Both the position numbers and the translations under genes were made by a program. Shown here piece after piece: positions 9,001 to 17,593 of a stretch of 64,000 nt of DNA. Numbering within the stretch: position 1 is the first letter of the stretch; the number at the start of each line of letters is the position of its first letter. The notes below the pieces were generated by a model. The model was not told where the DNA came from, searched no databases, and saw nothing but the letters and a program-made list of their open reading frames with translations. The stretch comes from Streptomyces sp. NBC_01264 (lineage in GTDB: Bacteria > Actinomycetota > Actinomycetes > Streptomycetales > Streptomycetaceae), in assembly GCF_026340675.1 (NCBI RefSeq), contig NZ_JAPEOX010000001.1, positions 496,001 through 560,000 of the forward strand, given 5' to 3'.

Positions 9001-9120
9001 GGGTCCGTGGAGCCAGGGTCCGTGGAGCCAGGGTCCGTGGAGCCAGGGTCCGTGGAGCCAGAGCCCGTGGAGGCAGAGCCCGTGGAGGCAGAGCCCGTAG
9101 GGCCGGAGTCCCTAGGGCCA
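9001..9120. repeat. Eight tandem 15-bp repeats
   Basis: Four exact copies of GGGTCCGTGGAGCCA (9001-9060) are followed by four diverged copies (two GAGCCCGTGGAGGCA, then GAGCCCGTAGGGCCG and GAGTCCCTAGGGCCA). The array lies between two genes and belongs to neither. The graded decay suggests slippage expansion from one end. No gene or hairpin structure explains it. Confidence 0.9.
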
Positions 9121-9239
9121 GGCCCCGACGTGGCCCCGGGACGTACGGCAGTGAGGGACCACGGCGGGGGCGAAGGACCCGCCCCGGAGGGACCATCGGC
9201 GGGGCGGGGGCGGGGGTCCTCGTGGCTAGGGTCGTAGCC

Positions 9240-10169
9240 ATGACGACTCAGCGAATCCTCGACCTCGACCGCGACGCGCTCTCCACCCTGCGCGGCCGCG
9301 ATCTGACCCGGGCGGTGGCCGCCGCCGAGGGCCGCACCATGGTGGCCGAGGTCTTCGCCGAGCGCGCCGCGCTCTCCCCGCACCCCGACGGGCGCGGCGT
9401 GCACAACGCCGAGCTGGTGGCCGCCTTCGGCGCCGACATCGTCATCCTCAACCTCATCGAGCGGGCCTGGGACGGGGAGCGGCTCGTCATGCCCGGTCTC
9501 GGGACCTTCACGTCGTTCACCGACCTCGCCCGACTGATCGGCCGCCCCGTGGGCGTGAACCTCGAGCCCGGCGACGTCCCGGAGATCCGCCGGGCCACCT
9601 CCGAGCACGCCCGGCGCCTCGTCGACATGGGCGCCGCGCTGCTGTGCATCACCGCCAACCCCGGAACGGGCGGCACCTACGACGGCATGGCCCGGGTCAC
9701 CGAGGAACTGCGCAAGGGGCTCGGCGACGAGGCGGCCCTGTGGTCGGGCAAGATGCACCACGCGGGCTGCCCCGAGCGCGTCACCCCCGCGCGGCTGACC
9801 GCCCTCGTGGACGCCGGGGCGGACGGGGTCGTCGCTCCGCTGCCGGGCACCCTGCCCGGCATGACCCGCGAGCTGGCCGCGACGGCCGTGGCCGCGGTCC
9901 AGGACGCGGGCGCGATCGTCATGGGCGCCATCGGCACGAGCCAGGAGGGTTCCCACGCGAACGTGGTGCCGCAGCTGGCCCTCAACGCCAAGGAAGCCGG
10001 CTTCGACGCCCACCACTTCGGCGACTCCTACCTTCCGGGCATGTGCGACCCGGAGGTCATGTACGCCTACTCGGTGGCCATCCGGGGCCGCCGCCACACC
10101 TGGAACCGCATGTCCTTCTCCCCCGGCCGCTCCGCCCACATCGAAGCCGGTCCGGGCGCCAACTGGTAG
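9240..10169 (+). CDS. TIM-barrel protein related to phosphoenolpyruvate mutase/hydrolase-type enzymes
   Basis: A 309-residue protein with alternating strand-helix pattern of a TIM barrel: GRTMVAEVFAERAAL, FGADIVILNLIE, RPVGVNLEPGDVPEIRRATS, GAALLCITANPGTGGTYDGM, DAGADGVVAPLPGTLPG and DAGAIVMGAIGTSQEGSH. The spacing of acidic and glycine motifs resembles proteins annotated as PEP phosphonomutase-like or DUF7916. The PEP mutase signature itself is not clear, so a reaction is not assigned. No signal peptide or membrane segment is seen. ATG at 9240 follows the 15-bp repeat array by 119 bp. Confidence 0.65.
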   Translation: MTTQRILDLDRDALSTLRGRDLTRAVAAAEGRTMVAEVFAERAALSPHPDGRGVHNAELVAAFGADIVILNLIERAWDGERLVMPGLGTFTSFTDLARLIGRPVGVNLEPGDVPEIRRATSEHARRLVDMGAALLCITANPGTGGTYDGMARVTEELRKGLGDEAALWSGKMHHAGCPERVTPARLTALVDAGADGVVAPLPGTLPGMTRELAATAVAAVQDAGAIVMGAIGTSQEGSHANVVPQLALNAKEAGFDAHHFGDSYLPGMCDPEVMYAYSVAIRGRRHTWNRMSFSPGRSAHIEAGPGANW

Positions 10170-10223
10170 CCCCGATAGGATCGTTCGGAGAGTGGGGCCG
10201 TTCAGGGCGGGCATCCGCAAGGC

Positions 10224-10910
10224 ATGGACAACTCATCGGACGACGCGGAGCGCGAACCCGCACCGCGAAGAGAGCCGCGGCGGCTGCCGCGATGGGGACG
10301 GGCCGTCGGCGGACTGGCCGTGCTGGCGGTGGTCCTGATCCTGGCCGGGCGTTTCAGTCTGCTGCCCGGTTTCGGCGACCTGTTCCGGCAGGACACCGTG
10401 GACCGTTCGGGGCCGGTCCTGCTCAAGTCCATCCAGGACATGCACCGTTACGAAGGGGCCGCCGGCAACTTCCAGGTCGTGGTCGACCTGGAGAAGGACG
10501 CGGCCTTCCTGCCGGACTCCATCCGGGGGACCCGCACCCTCTACGTCGGAGCCGGTTCGGTGAGCGGGTACGTGGATCTGGGCGGGCTCGGCGAGCAGGC
10601 CGTCACCGTGAACGAGGATCGCACCAAGGTTGCGCTCCGGCTGCCCCACGCCGTCCTCGGGACGGCCGCACTGGACCTGGACCGCTCGTACGCCGTGTCC
10701 AAGCAGCGGGGGCTCCTCGACCGGCTGGGCGACCTGTTCACCGACAATCCGGCCGGTGAACAGGCCGTACAGCGCCTGGCCGTTCAGCACATCACGGAGG
10801 CCGCTCGCGACAGCGGCCTCGTGGAGCGCACGGAGAAGAACACCACCACGATGCTGGAGGGCCTGCTCCGCTCCCTGGGCTTCCAGGAGGTCACGGTCGG
10901 ATACGCGTGA
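10224..10910 (+). CDS. DUF4230 family membrane-anchored protein
   Basis: A 228-residue protein with a basic cytoplasmic N terminus (RREPRRLPRWGR) and one transmembrane helix at about residues 29-46 (GGLAVLAVVLILAGRFSL). The extracytoplasmic domain matches the DUF4230 pattern: a start of VLLKSIQDMHRYEGAAGNFQ, a central GYVDLGGLG and a C-terminal helix ending in LRSLGFQEVTVGY. This family is a common uncharacterised envelope protein in actinobacteria. It follows the TIM-barrel gene by 54 bp in the same direction and may be cotranscribed. Confidence 0.8.
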   Translation: MDNSSDDAEREPAPRREPRRLPRWGRAVGGLAVLAVVLILAGRFSLLPGFGDLFRQDTVDRSGPVLLKSIQDMHRYEGAAGNFQVVVDLEKDAAFLPDSIRGTRTLYVGAGSVSGYVDLGGLGEQAVTVNEDRTKVALRLPHAVLGTAALDLDRSYAVSKQRGLLDRLGDLFTDNPAGEQAVQRLAVQHITEAARDSGLVERTEKNTTTMLEGLLRSLGFQEVTVGYA

Positions 10911-10930
10911 CGCCGCCGGACGTGACCCCT

Positions 10931-11668
10931 TCAGCCCGCCGTCCGGCGCAGGACCAGGGAGACGAAGCCCCAGGTGTCCCGGTAGGTGCGCAGCCATTCG
11001 GTGCGGCGGGCGGTGGCCGTGGCCAGTACGTGCCCGCTGTCCGGATCGGCGGGGTGGTCCAGGGCCCAGGAGGCCAGTGACCCCCAGCAGGCCCATTCGT
11101 AGTCGTCCAGTTCTCGGCGCGTGCTGACGTGCCCGTGGACGGGGGTCCACCCGTCGGCGACGACTTGGTCCACGGTGGTCGCCAGATCGGCCTGCTCCCC
11201 GAACAGTTCGACCGCCTCGGGGGACGGGGGTCGGTCCCAGAACCCTTCGCCGATCAGGACCCGGCCACCCGGACCCAGGTGCCCGGCGGCGCCGGCGAGG
11301 GTGGGCAGCAGGCCGCCGAAGGCGTGTGTGGACCCGACGCCGAGCACGAGGCCGAACGGCTCCGGGGAGACGAACTCCGCGGCCTCCTGGTGGTGGAGGA
11401 CCAGCCGGTCCCGGACACCGAGGCGGACCGCCGCCTCGTGGGCCTGCGCCAGGGCGTCCTCGGAGAGGTCCACTCCCTCGGCGTGCAGGTCCGGGTGGGC
11501 GGCCAGGGCTCGCAGGAGCCATTCCGCGGTGCCGCAACCGAGATCCAGCACGCGTTCGTCGCCGCGCGGGAGGCCCCGTTCCAGGAGGCCGCGTACCGAG
11601 TCGTCGCCGAGTGGAGATTTTATCGGGTGATCGGCATGGGCGATCCTGGAGATCTGTTCGCGGTTCAC
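10931..11668 (-). CDS. Class I SAM-dependent methyltransferase
   Basis: A 245-residue Rossmann-fold methyltransferase. Motif I is VLDLGCGTAEWLLRALA, the acidic residue of motif II lies in HAEGVDLSEDALAQA, and motif IV is in FGLVLGVGSTHAFG. The C-terminal part is rich in Trp (EWACWGSLASWALDHP). GTG at 11668 (start VNREQISRIAHADHP) is preferred because the upstream extension is low-complexity and overlaps the likely promoter; ATG 36 codons upstream is the alternative. The substrate is unknown. It is convergent with the DUF4230 gene, whose stop lies 20 bp away. Confidence 0.85.
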   Translation of the reverse strand: MNREQISRIAHADHPIKSPLGDDSVRGLLERGLPRGDERVLDLGCGTAEWLLRALAAHPDLHAEGVDLSEDALAQAHEAAVRLGVRDRLVLHHQEAAEFVSPEPFGLVLGVGSTHAFGGLLPTLAGAAGHLGPGGRVLIGEGFWDRPPSPEAVELFGEQADLATTVDQVVADGWTPVHGHVSTRRELDDYEWACWGSLASWALDHPADPDSGHVLATATARRTEWLRTYRDTWGFVSLVLRRTAG

Positions 11669-11806
11669 CGGCCCAGCCTGCCATCCCGCAAAAGCCGTGC
11701 GCATCTCGATTTCGATCACGGATCCGAACATCCGTGTACGGCACATCCGCGGATGCCGAGCCCCGTACGATCCCACTCAGTGGATCTCCACAGTGCGCGC
11801 GGCCGC

Positions 11807-11832
11807 TCAAGTACCGCGTTCAAGTACCGCGT
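11807..11832. repeat. Perfect 13-bp tandem duplication just before the DRE-TIM gene
   Basis: TCAAGTACCGCGT occurs twice head to tail, ending 5 bp before the ribosome binding site of the gene at 11852. It may double an operator or may be a slippage product. Confidence 0.8.
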
Positions 11833-11851
11833 TGGAAAGGGAGCTTGGACG

Positions 11852-13147
11852 TTGTCAGAGGTAGGCGTCGACGTGGTGCGGGAGTCGGCCGGGGCCGGAC
11901 GGGTCGTGCTCTTCGAGGAGTCGGCACGGGACGGCGCACAGGCGAAGACCTTGATGAGTGCCGACTTCCGCGTGCGGCTCGCCCGCGAGCAGGGGGCGAT
12001 GTTCGGGGCCGACGGTCCCCGGCACCTGGTCTTCGCCGCGGGATTCCCCTCCGTGTGCGGTCAGGAATTCGAGGCGACCCGGCAAGTGGCCCTGGAGGCA
12101 CAGGAGTCGGTGAGTCCGTCCGCGATCTGCCGGGGCACGGTGGAGGACGTGCGACTGGCGCTGAGCGCGGTACGCGGTGCGGCGCACGGGCGGATCATGG
12201 TGATCGTGGCCGCCTCGGAGGCCACGGCCCGCGCCCTGGTGCACAGTGACGCCCGCACGGCCCTGGACCGGGGCCTGGACGTGGTCAAGGAGGCCGTGGA
12301 CCGCGCCGGCGGCACGGCGGTGGACGTGTGCCTGGTGGACGCGCCGCGCGCGGACCACGCCCTGGTGGCCGAGTATGCGGGCCGGATGACGGCGCAGGGG
12401 GCGGCCACGATCGTACTGGCCGACACCGTCGGCGACCTGCTGCCCGGCCGGACCCGGGACCTGTTCCGGCGGGTCGCCGCCGGCGCCGGGCAGGACACGG
12501 TCCTGGTCTCGCACCTCCACAACGATCTCGGCCTCGGCCTGGCCAATACACTGGCCGCCCTCGAAGGCGGGGCCCGCGTCGCGGCCTGTTCCTGGCTGGG
12601 CATGGCCGAGCGCAGCGGCATGGTCGCCACCGAACAACTGCTCTTCCTCCTCGCGCACGACCCGGCCAAGGCCGAGTACGTCCTGGGGCCCGGCTGCGAG
12701 CCGTGGTGGACCGCGCCGGACCTGAGGCGGCTGCCCGACATCGCCCGGATGGTGTCCGCGGAGACGGGCGTACCGCTCACCGTCACCACTCCGATCGTGG
12801 GCACGGGGGTCGCCACCATCTCCACCGGGACCCCCTTCACGCACCCGGGCACCTTCCAGCCCTACGACCCCGAGCAGCACCTGGGTCTCGCGCCGACCGT
12901 GGTACTGACCCACCTCGCCAGCCGGCGCGTACTGCGCGCGGTCGCCGGGCGCCTGGGCCACGACCTGGACCCGGACCAGACCGGCGAGGCCCTGGCCTGG
13001 GTCAAGGACCGCGCCTACCGGCTGAATCAGGCCCAGGTCCCCGACGCGGACTTCGCCGCGTACCTCGAGGACCTCACCGGCGCCGCGCCCAGGCCCAGCC
13101 CCGCGCCCATGCCCGCACCCGCACCCGCACCCGCACCCGCACCCTGA
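11852..13147 (+). CDS. DRE-TIM carboxyltransferase/lyase family protein (2-isopropylmalate synthase / HMG-CoA lyase-like)
   Basis: A 431-residue metal-dependent TIM-barrel enzyme that should make or break a carbon-carbon bond next to a carbonyl, using pyruvate-, 2-oxo-acid- or acyl-CoA-type substrates. Family signatures are FEESARDGAQAKTLM (the RDGxQ catalytic motif), HLHNDLGLGLANTLAALEGG (HxHND metal site) and GMAERSGMVATEQLL, which resembles the GxGERxGN region of LeuA-type synthases. There is no LeuA regulatory domain. The C terminus ends in a proline-alanine tail made of a GCACCC repeat. TTG at 11852 is chosen for GGAAAGGGAG 8 bases upstream. A YrdC-like gene follows by 13 bp, so the two form an operon. 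Confidence 0.75.
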   Translation: MSEVGVDVVRESAGAGRVVLFEESARDGAQAKTLMSADFRVRLAREQGAMFGADGPRHLVFAAGFPSVCGQEFEATRQVALEAQESVSPSAICRGTVEDVRLALSAVRGAAHGRIMVIVAASEATARALVHSDARTALDRGLDVVKEAVDRAGGTAVDVCLVDAPRADHALVAEYAGRMTAQGAATIVLADTVGDLLPGRTRDLFRRVAAGAGQDTVLVSHLHNDLGLGLANTLAALEGGARVAACSWLGMAERSGMVATEQLLFLLAHDPAKAEYVLGPGCEPWWTAPDLRRLPDIARMVSAETGVPLTVTTPIVGTGVATISTGTPFTHPGTFQPYDPEQHLGLAPTVVLTHLASRRVLRAVAGRLGHDLDPDQTGEALAWVKDRAYRLNQAQVPDADFAAYLEDLTGAAPRPSPAPMPAPAPAPAPAP

Positions 13148-13160
13148 ACGGACGCATCTC

Positions 13161-13829
13161 ATGTCGGACACCCGCCTTCCGGACACCGGCGCCGCCGCCG
13201 CCGCCGCCTTGCGGGCCGGAGGGGCCGTCATCCTGCCCAACCCCAGCCCGCTCACCTACGTCGTCGCCGCCACCGCGCCCGGGGCCGTCAACGACGCGAA
13301 GGGCCGCCCCACCGGCCAGGAAGTCGCCCTGTGGGTCCACGACGACGCCGTCTGGAGCGACCTCGGCCCGCAACTGGCCCTGGCACCGGCCGCGCTCCGT
13401 ACGGCGTTCGCCCTGCTGCGCGAGGAAAGGGTCACGCTGCTGGTGCCCGTACGCCCGGACGCGCGGCCGTCGCCCTGGACCGGCCCCGCCCTCCGGGACG
13501 GCCACCTCCTGCTGTTCGGCGCGCACTGGTCGCCGCTGTCGGCGCTGCTGACGGACTTTCCGCACCTCTACGTCAGCAGCGCCAACCGGACCGGTCAGCC
13601 ACCGGCGGACACCGCGGCCCGGGCGACGGCGATGTTCGGCCCCGGCATCCCGGTCGTCGACGCCGACGCACTGCGCCACCCCGGCACCCCCCACGCGGCC
13701 ACCACCATGCTCCGCATCGGCTCCGGCGGAGAGCTGGCACACGTCCGGCGAGGAGCCCAGGACCGGGCGCACGGCCCCGACCCCGAGGTCTACCTGGCGC
13801 ACCTGCGGGCGGCGCACGGAGGCGGATGA
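13161..13829 (+). CDS. Sua5/YciO/YrdC/YwlC family protein
   Basis: A 222-residue YrdC-fold protein. In tRNA modification, YrdC/Sua5 joins threonine, bicarbonate and ATP into threonylcarbamoyl-AMP; related domains act in carbamoyl transfer. Visible motifs are GGAVILPNPSPLTYVV in the place of PTETVYGL, the basic KGRPTGQEV, and SSANRTGQP near the end (family SANxSG). The first motif departs from the tRNA-modifying consensus. Coupling to a DRE-TIM enzyme also suggests a secondary-metabolic or specialised role rather than the housekeeping Sua5, which is normally elsewhere. The start ATG follows the upstream stop by 13 bp. Confidence 0.8.
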   Translation: MSDTRLPDTGAAAAAALRAGGAVILPNPSPLTYVVAATAPGAVNDAKGRPTGQEVALWVHDDAVWSDLGPQLALAPAALRTAFALLREERVTLLVPVRPDARPSPWTGPALRDGHLLLFGAHWSPLSALLTDFPHLYVSSANRTGQPPADTAARATAMFGPGIPVVDADALRHPGTPHAATTMLRIGSGGELAHVRRGAQDRAHGPDPEVYLAHLRAAHGGG

Positions 13830-13869
13830 CGCACGGCTGCGGGGTACCCCCGGCCACGGGTGCCGCCGG

Positions 13870-14956
13870 TCAGCCCCTGCGCACCCCCTCCAGACGGCCG
13901 ACCCGTCCCTTCTCCCCCGCCGCCCAGCAGCCGCCGTCCGCCGTGCAGGCGACCGTGTCGAACGAACCCGGGTCGAGCGTCCGCCAGGTGCGGCCGCCGT
14001 CCCGGGTCACGTCCGTGCCCGTCGGGCCCACCGCCAGGGCGGTGCCGGCGCCGTACGGGAACCAGGCCGCGCCCGAACGGGTAGGCGGGCGGCGGGGTCG
14101 ACGCCCGGCTCCAGGTGCGGCCCGCGTCCGAGGACACCGCCGCGGCCTGCGGGGAGGCCTGGCCGGTGCGGTAGTCGCCGCCGACCGCCAGGCCCCTCGT
14201 ACGGTCCCTGAAAGCGAGGGCGAAGACCCCGCGCGCCGGGTCACCCGCGGGGAGGGTGGAGTCGGCGACCTGCCAGGTCAGGCCGCGGTCCGCAGAGTGC
14301 AGAACCCGCGCGACCGGGCCCCCGCCGGTGGCCAGCCACACGTCGCGCGGCCCGGCGGACACCAGGCACTGGCCGCTCGCCGCGAAGCCCGCCTCGCCCG
14401 GCAGCGCGTCCGGCATTCCGGCATTCGGCAGGACGCGCCAGCTCCGGCCGCCGTCATCCGTGGACAGGATGCGGAACCTGCCGTCCACCGGGTCGCTCAT
14501 CGCCAGCCCGTGGCGGGAGTCGAAGAAGGTGAGGCAGTCGTAGAAGGCCCGCGGGTCGGGGTTGCGGAAGGTCTCCGTCCAGGTGGCGCCGCCGTCCTCG
14601 GTGCGCAGCACCCTGGAGGCCTCCCCCTCACCGATGGACAGGGCCACGGCGCGCCGCCCGTCGAAGGCCTCGATGTCCCGGAGTTCGAGTCCCTCCGCGA
14701 CCGCCCCGGGCGGTGAGACGTCGCGCCAGCTGCGACCGCCGTCCGAGGTGCGCAGCACGGTCCCCTTCGATCCGGCCACCCAGGCCGTGGACCGGCTCAC
14801 GGCGGCCAGTCCCCGGAACCGGGCGTCCTTGCCGGTCTCCTTCAGCGCCCAGCGGGCACCGCGCAGGTCCCGTGCCCCGTCCGCGGCCTGCGCCGGGGCG
14901 GCCACCACCCCCAGCAGCAGAGCCGCGGCGCACATGCCAACTCCCAGAAGTCTCAT
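13870..14956 (-). pseudogene. Secreted Ycf48/BNR-type beta-propeller protein, frameshifted near the C terminus
   Basis: A signal peptide (MRLLGVGMCAAALLLGVVAA, then QAADG) leads into repeated propeller blades with the sialidase-like pattern S/T-x-D-G-G-x-[ST]-W: TSDGGRSWRDV, TEDGGATWTET, STDDGGRSWRVL, SADRGLTWQVA and SSDAGRTWSRA. It is usually annotated as an oxidoreductase or Ycf48-like protein; no catalytic site is known. After PPPAY near 14080 the proper sequence (RSGAAWFPYGAGTALAV, then TRDGGRTWRTLDPG and GRVGRLEGVRRG) continues in another frame to a stop at 13870. One base appears to be missing from a CCC run at 14079-14081. Without correction a junk tail runs on to 13790. Confidence 0.75.
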
Positions 14957-15055
14957 GGCGCCGGAAGCTAACGCACCCCGGATTCACCGTCCAGGGCGCT
15001 TCCCGGCCACCGGCCGCCCCGGGAACCGCTGCGGATGCCGCGTCGCCCGCGGCCG

Positions 15056-15085
15056 GGAGACGTAGGCGCGGGAGACGTAGGCGCG
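15056..15085. repeat. Two tandem 15-bp copies of GGAGACGTAGGCGCG
   Basis: Exact head-to-tail duplication just downstream of the GH16 gene (its stop is at 15106), in the 149-bp gap to the propeller gene start. I see no gene in that gap. Confidence 0.8.
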
Positions 15086-15105
15086 GGGGCCGTCGCGCTG
15101 TCGGT

Positions 15106-15816
15106 TCAGAGCAGTCCTCGGCGGGTGCGGTGGACCCGCAACCGGGAGACCTCGTAGGACAGTTCGGTGACCCCTGGCTCCGGCGCCGGGTGGTACCTGC
15201 CCGCGCAGACGGAGAGGTTGACGATGAGGTGGGCGGACCAACTGCGCCCGACTCCCCTGCCGTCGCTGAAGACGCGGTCGCCGTTGACCCACCAGACGAC
15301 CGAACTCCTCCCGAACTCGACCTTCAGGTCGATCCAGGCTCCGGGCCGGACCGCCGGGTCGCGGTGGTAACGGTGTGCCTCCCGGACATGGTTGGAGAGT
15401 TCGAGGAGGTCCGGGTTGTCGGGGTGGTACTCGAAGACGTCGATTTCCTGGCCTCCGTCGCGCCAGGTCCAGATGGCGGGCCAGGCCCCGATCTCCACCG
15501 GCAGCTTCACCCGGGCCTCCAGCACGTCTCCGGTGCGCACCTCGAAGCCCTCGTCACTGCCCTCGGTGGTGAGCAGCCCGCTGTCCCAGTTCCCGTCGGG
15601 ACGCGGTGTCGCCCGGAAGGTCCCGGCGCGGCTGTAGGAGGGGTCTTCGGTGAGGTGGTCCAGTTTGTTGTCGCCCGGGTTGACCGGGCCGCCGTCGGGA
15701 TACGCCCACGAGCGGCCGGCGATCCACTGGGCAGGAGAGGTGAAGTCAGCGGTGAAGACGGGGGTGCGGCGCGGGCGCGGCAGGTTCCGCAGCCGCTCGA
15801 TCATGTCCGAGAGCAT
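15106..15816 (-). CDS. Glycoside hydrolase family 16 protein (beta-glucanase-like)
   Basis: A 236-residue jelly-roll enzyme of family GH16, which cleaves beta-1,3 or mixed-linkage beta-glucans by a retaining mechanism. The catalytic signature is GGQEIDVFEYH, where the first Glu is nucleophile, the second Glu acid/base and the Asp assists (ExDxxE). Other family features are WPAIWTWRDGG before the active site and VVWWVNGDRVF after it. No signal peptide is visible, which is unusual for a polysaccharide-degrading enzyme in Streptomyces; it may act inside the cell or leave by another route. ATG at 15816 is used; ATG at 15804 is possible. Confidence 0.88.
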   Translation of the reverse strand: MLSDMIERLRNLPRPRRTPVFTADFTSPAQWIAGRSWAYPDGGPVNPGDNKLDHLTEDPSYSRAGTFRATPRPDGNWDSGLLTTEGSDEGFEVRTGDVLEARVKLPVEIGAWPAIWTWRDGGQEIDVFEYHPDNPDLLELSNHVREAHRYHRDPAVRPGAWIDLKVEFGRSSVVWWVNGDRVFSDGRGVGRSWSAHLIVNLSVCAGRYHPAPEPGVTELSYEVSRLRVHRTRRGLL

Positions 15817-15871
15817 GGCGGATATCTGCCCGCCAGGAGTCCCCGCACACCCGGATCGTCACTTATGGCTA

Positions 15872-17509
15872 CTAAGTCGACACTCTCCGTTCCGGCGTGT
15901 CCTGTACGGGGTCTGCCGCAGCGTCCTCTCCCTTCAGCGTCCCCTCCTCCGGCCCCGCGCTGCTCCGCGGGCGGGCCGGGGCGAAGACCAGGCAGGCGAC
16001 GGCGGCCACGGCCAGGATCACGGCCACGACGCTCATGGCGCCGGTGAAACCGCCCATGAAGGCGTCGCGCACCCCGTCGGCGAGCCCCAGCCCGCGCTCG
16101 CCGAGGCGGGAGGCGACCTCGAGCCCTCCGGCGGCGGAGTGGCGCACCGTTTCGGCGGCCTCGGCGGGGAGTTGGCGGAGGGTGTCGGGGAGTGCGGAGC
16201 GGTAGCGGGAGGAGAAGACCGAGCCCATGATGGCTATGCCGACGGCGGAGCCGACCTCGCGGGCGGTGTCGTTCATGGCGGAGGCCACGCCCTGGCGGTC
16301 GGGACCGAGGGCGTCGACGATCGAGCTGGTACCGGCGGAGCCGATCAGGCCGATGCCGGCGCCCGCGACGACGAGGGCGACGAGGAAGGCGGAGTAGCCG
16401 CTGTCGGCGTCCAGGAGGGTCAGCCAGAACATGCCGCCGGCCAGGCACAGCAGCCCCGCGGGCAGTACGGCCTTGTAGCCGAGCCGCTGGACCAGCCGGG
16501 GCGTGATCTGCGAGGCGGGCAGGACCACGGCCGCGACCGGGACGAGGGCGACGGCGCTCCTGAGGGGGCTGTAGCCGAGGACGAGCTGGAGGAACTGCAG
16601 GCCGACGAAGAAGAACCCGAAGACGGCCATGAACTGGGTCGTGATCGCGATCGTGCCGGCGCGGAAACCGCGCAGGAGGAACAGGCGCGGGTCGAGGATC
16701 GGGTGGCGGTTGCGCAGCCCGAGGGCGATGTAGCCGGCCAGGGCGAGCGCCGAGACACCGAAGGCGATGAGGGTTTCGGGCCGCGTCCAGCCGCGGTCGC
16801 TGCCCTCGATGATCCCGTAGACGAGGGTTCCCACCATGAGCGCGGTGGTGAGGGAGCCGCCCCGGTCGAAGGGCTCGGGCCGGGAGCTCCTGGTCTCCGG
16901 CGCCAGGAACAGTGCCGCCAGGGCGCAGACCAGCGAGGTGGCGGCACTGACGACGAAGATCGACTTCCAGGTCCACTGCTCCAGGAGGGCGCCGGCGACC
17001 AGCATGCCGATGATGGCGCCGGCGGCGGCGAACCCCGACCAGGTGGCCACGCCGCGGTCCTTCTTGTCGGCGGGGAAGACAGAGGTGATCGTGGCCAGGG
17101 TGCCGGGCATGATCATGGCCGCGCCGACGCCCATCAGGACACGCCAGACGATCAGGTGGGTGGTGGAGTCGGCGAAGGCGGCGCACAGGGCCGCCGCCCC
17201 GAACACCAGGTTGCCGAGGATCAGCATCCTGCGGCGGCCGAACAGGTCACCGAGCGCCCCCAGGGGCAGGACCAGAGCGGCCAGGGCGACGGTGTAACCG
17301 TCGGCTATCCAGGTCAGTGAGGAGTTCGAGGCGTCGAGGTCCACGGCGAGGTCCGGCAGGGCCAGATTGAGCGCGGAGACCGACGCGACGACCAGGACCA
17401 GCGACAGGCACATGGCGAAGAGAACGCCACGGGGGCCGGCGCGGCCCACTCGGAGGGGGGTGTCCCCGGTTGCGGGCTTCATGGGATTCATCGTAACTGA
17501 GGATTTCAT
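15872..17509 (-). CDS. MFS transporter, DHA2 (14-TM) drug:H+ antiporter family
   Basis: About 545 residues with 14 predicted membrane helices. The DHA2 signatures are LNLALPDLAVDLDASNSSLT in helix 1, LGALGDLFGRRRMLILG (motif A) and RVLMGVGAAMIMPGTLATI (motif C). It probably exports hydrophobic drugs or metabolites with proton exchange. Three in-frame ATGs (17509, 17491, 17482) are possible and none has a clear ribosome binding site. The operator at 17492-17517 overlaps the first, so a leaderless start at 17491 is plausible. The TetR gene upstream on the same strand is the obvious regulator. Confidence 0.9.
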   Translation of the reverse strand: MKSSVTMNPMKPATGDTPLRVGRAGPRGVLFAMCLSLVLVVASVSALNLALPDLAVDLDASNSSLTWIADGYTVALAALVLPLGALGDLFGRRRMLILGNLVFGAAALCAAFADSTTHLIVWRVLMGVGAAMIMPGTLATITSVFPADKKDRGVATWSGFAAAGAIIGMLVAGALLEQWTWKSIFVVSAATSLVCALAALFLAPETRSSRPEPFDRGGSLTTALMVGTLVYGIIEGSDRGWTRPETLIAFGVSALALAGYIALGLRNRHPILDPRLFLLRGFRAGTIAITTQFMAVFGFFFVGLQFLQLVLGYSPLRSAVALVPVAAVVLPASQITPRLVQRLGYKAVLPAGLLCLAGGMFWLTLLDADSGYSAFLVALVVAGAGIGLIGSAGTSSIVDALGPDRQGVASAMNDTAREVGSAVGIAIMGSVFSSRYRSALPDTLRQLPAEAAETVRHSAAGGLEVASRLGERGLGLADGVRDAFMGGFTGAMSVVAVILAVAAVACLVFAPARPRSSAGPEEGTLKGEDAAADPVQDTPERRVST

Positions 17510-17517
17510 CAGTCACG
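17492..17517. promoter_or_regulatory. Probable TetR operator in front of the MFS gene
   Basis: CGTAACTGA (17492-17500) and TCAGTCACG (17509-17517) are inverted arms with one mismatch around an 8-bp centre. The site lies between the TetR stop and the transporter coding region and covers the first possible ATG, as expected for a repressor site acting on the pump. Confidence 0.65.
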
Positions 17518-17545
17518 ATTCATCCATCACATCGGGGAGCGAAAG

Positions 17546-17573
17546 GAGCGGGTGGAGACCGCCCCACCCGCTC
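17546..17573 (-). terminator. Hairpin between the TetR gene and the MFS gene
   Basis: GAGCGGGTGG pairs perfectly with CCACCCGCTC (10-bp stem, 8-nt loop), 21 bp past the TetR stop. It would separate the regulator transcript from the pump, which then needs its own promoter at the operator. Confidence 0.65.
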
Positions 17574-17593
17574 GACGTACCGACCGGTCTCGG

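Noticed and set aside
9001..9120. Possible CRISPR array
   Set aside because: Units are 15 bp, directly joined, without unique spacers, and no cas genes are present.
9007..9237. Open frame of acidic EPGSV/EPEPV repeats on the plus strand
   Set aside because: It is only the translation of the 15-bp tandem array. There is no ribosome binding site and no domain follows.
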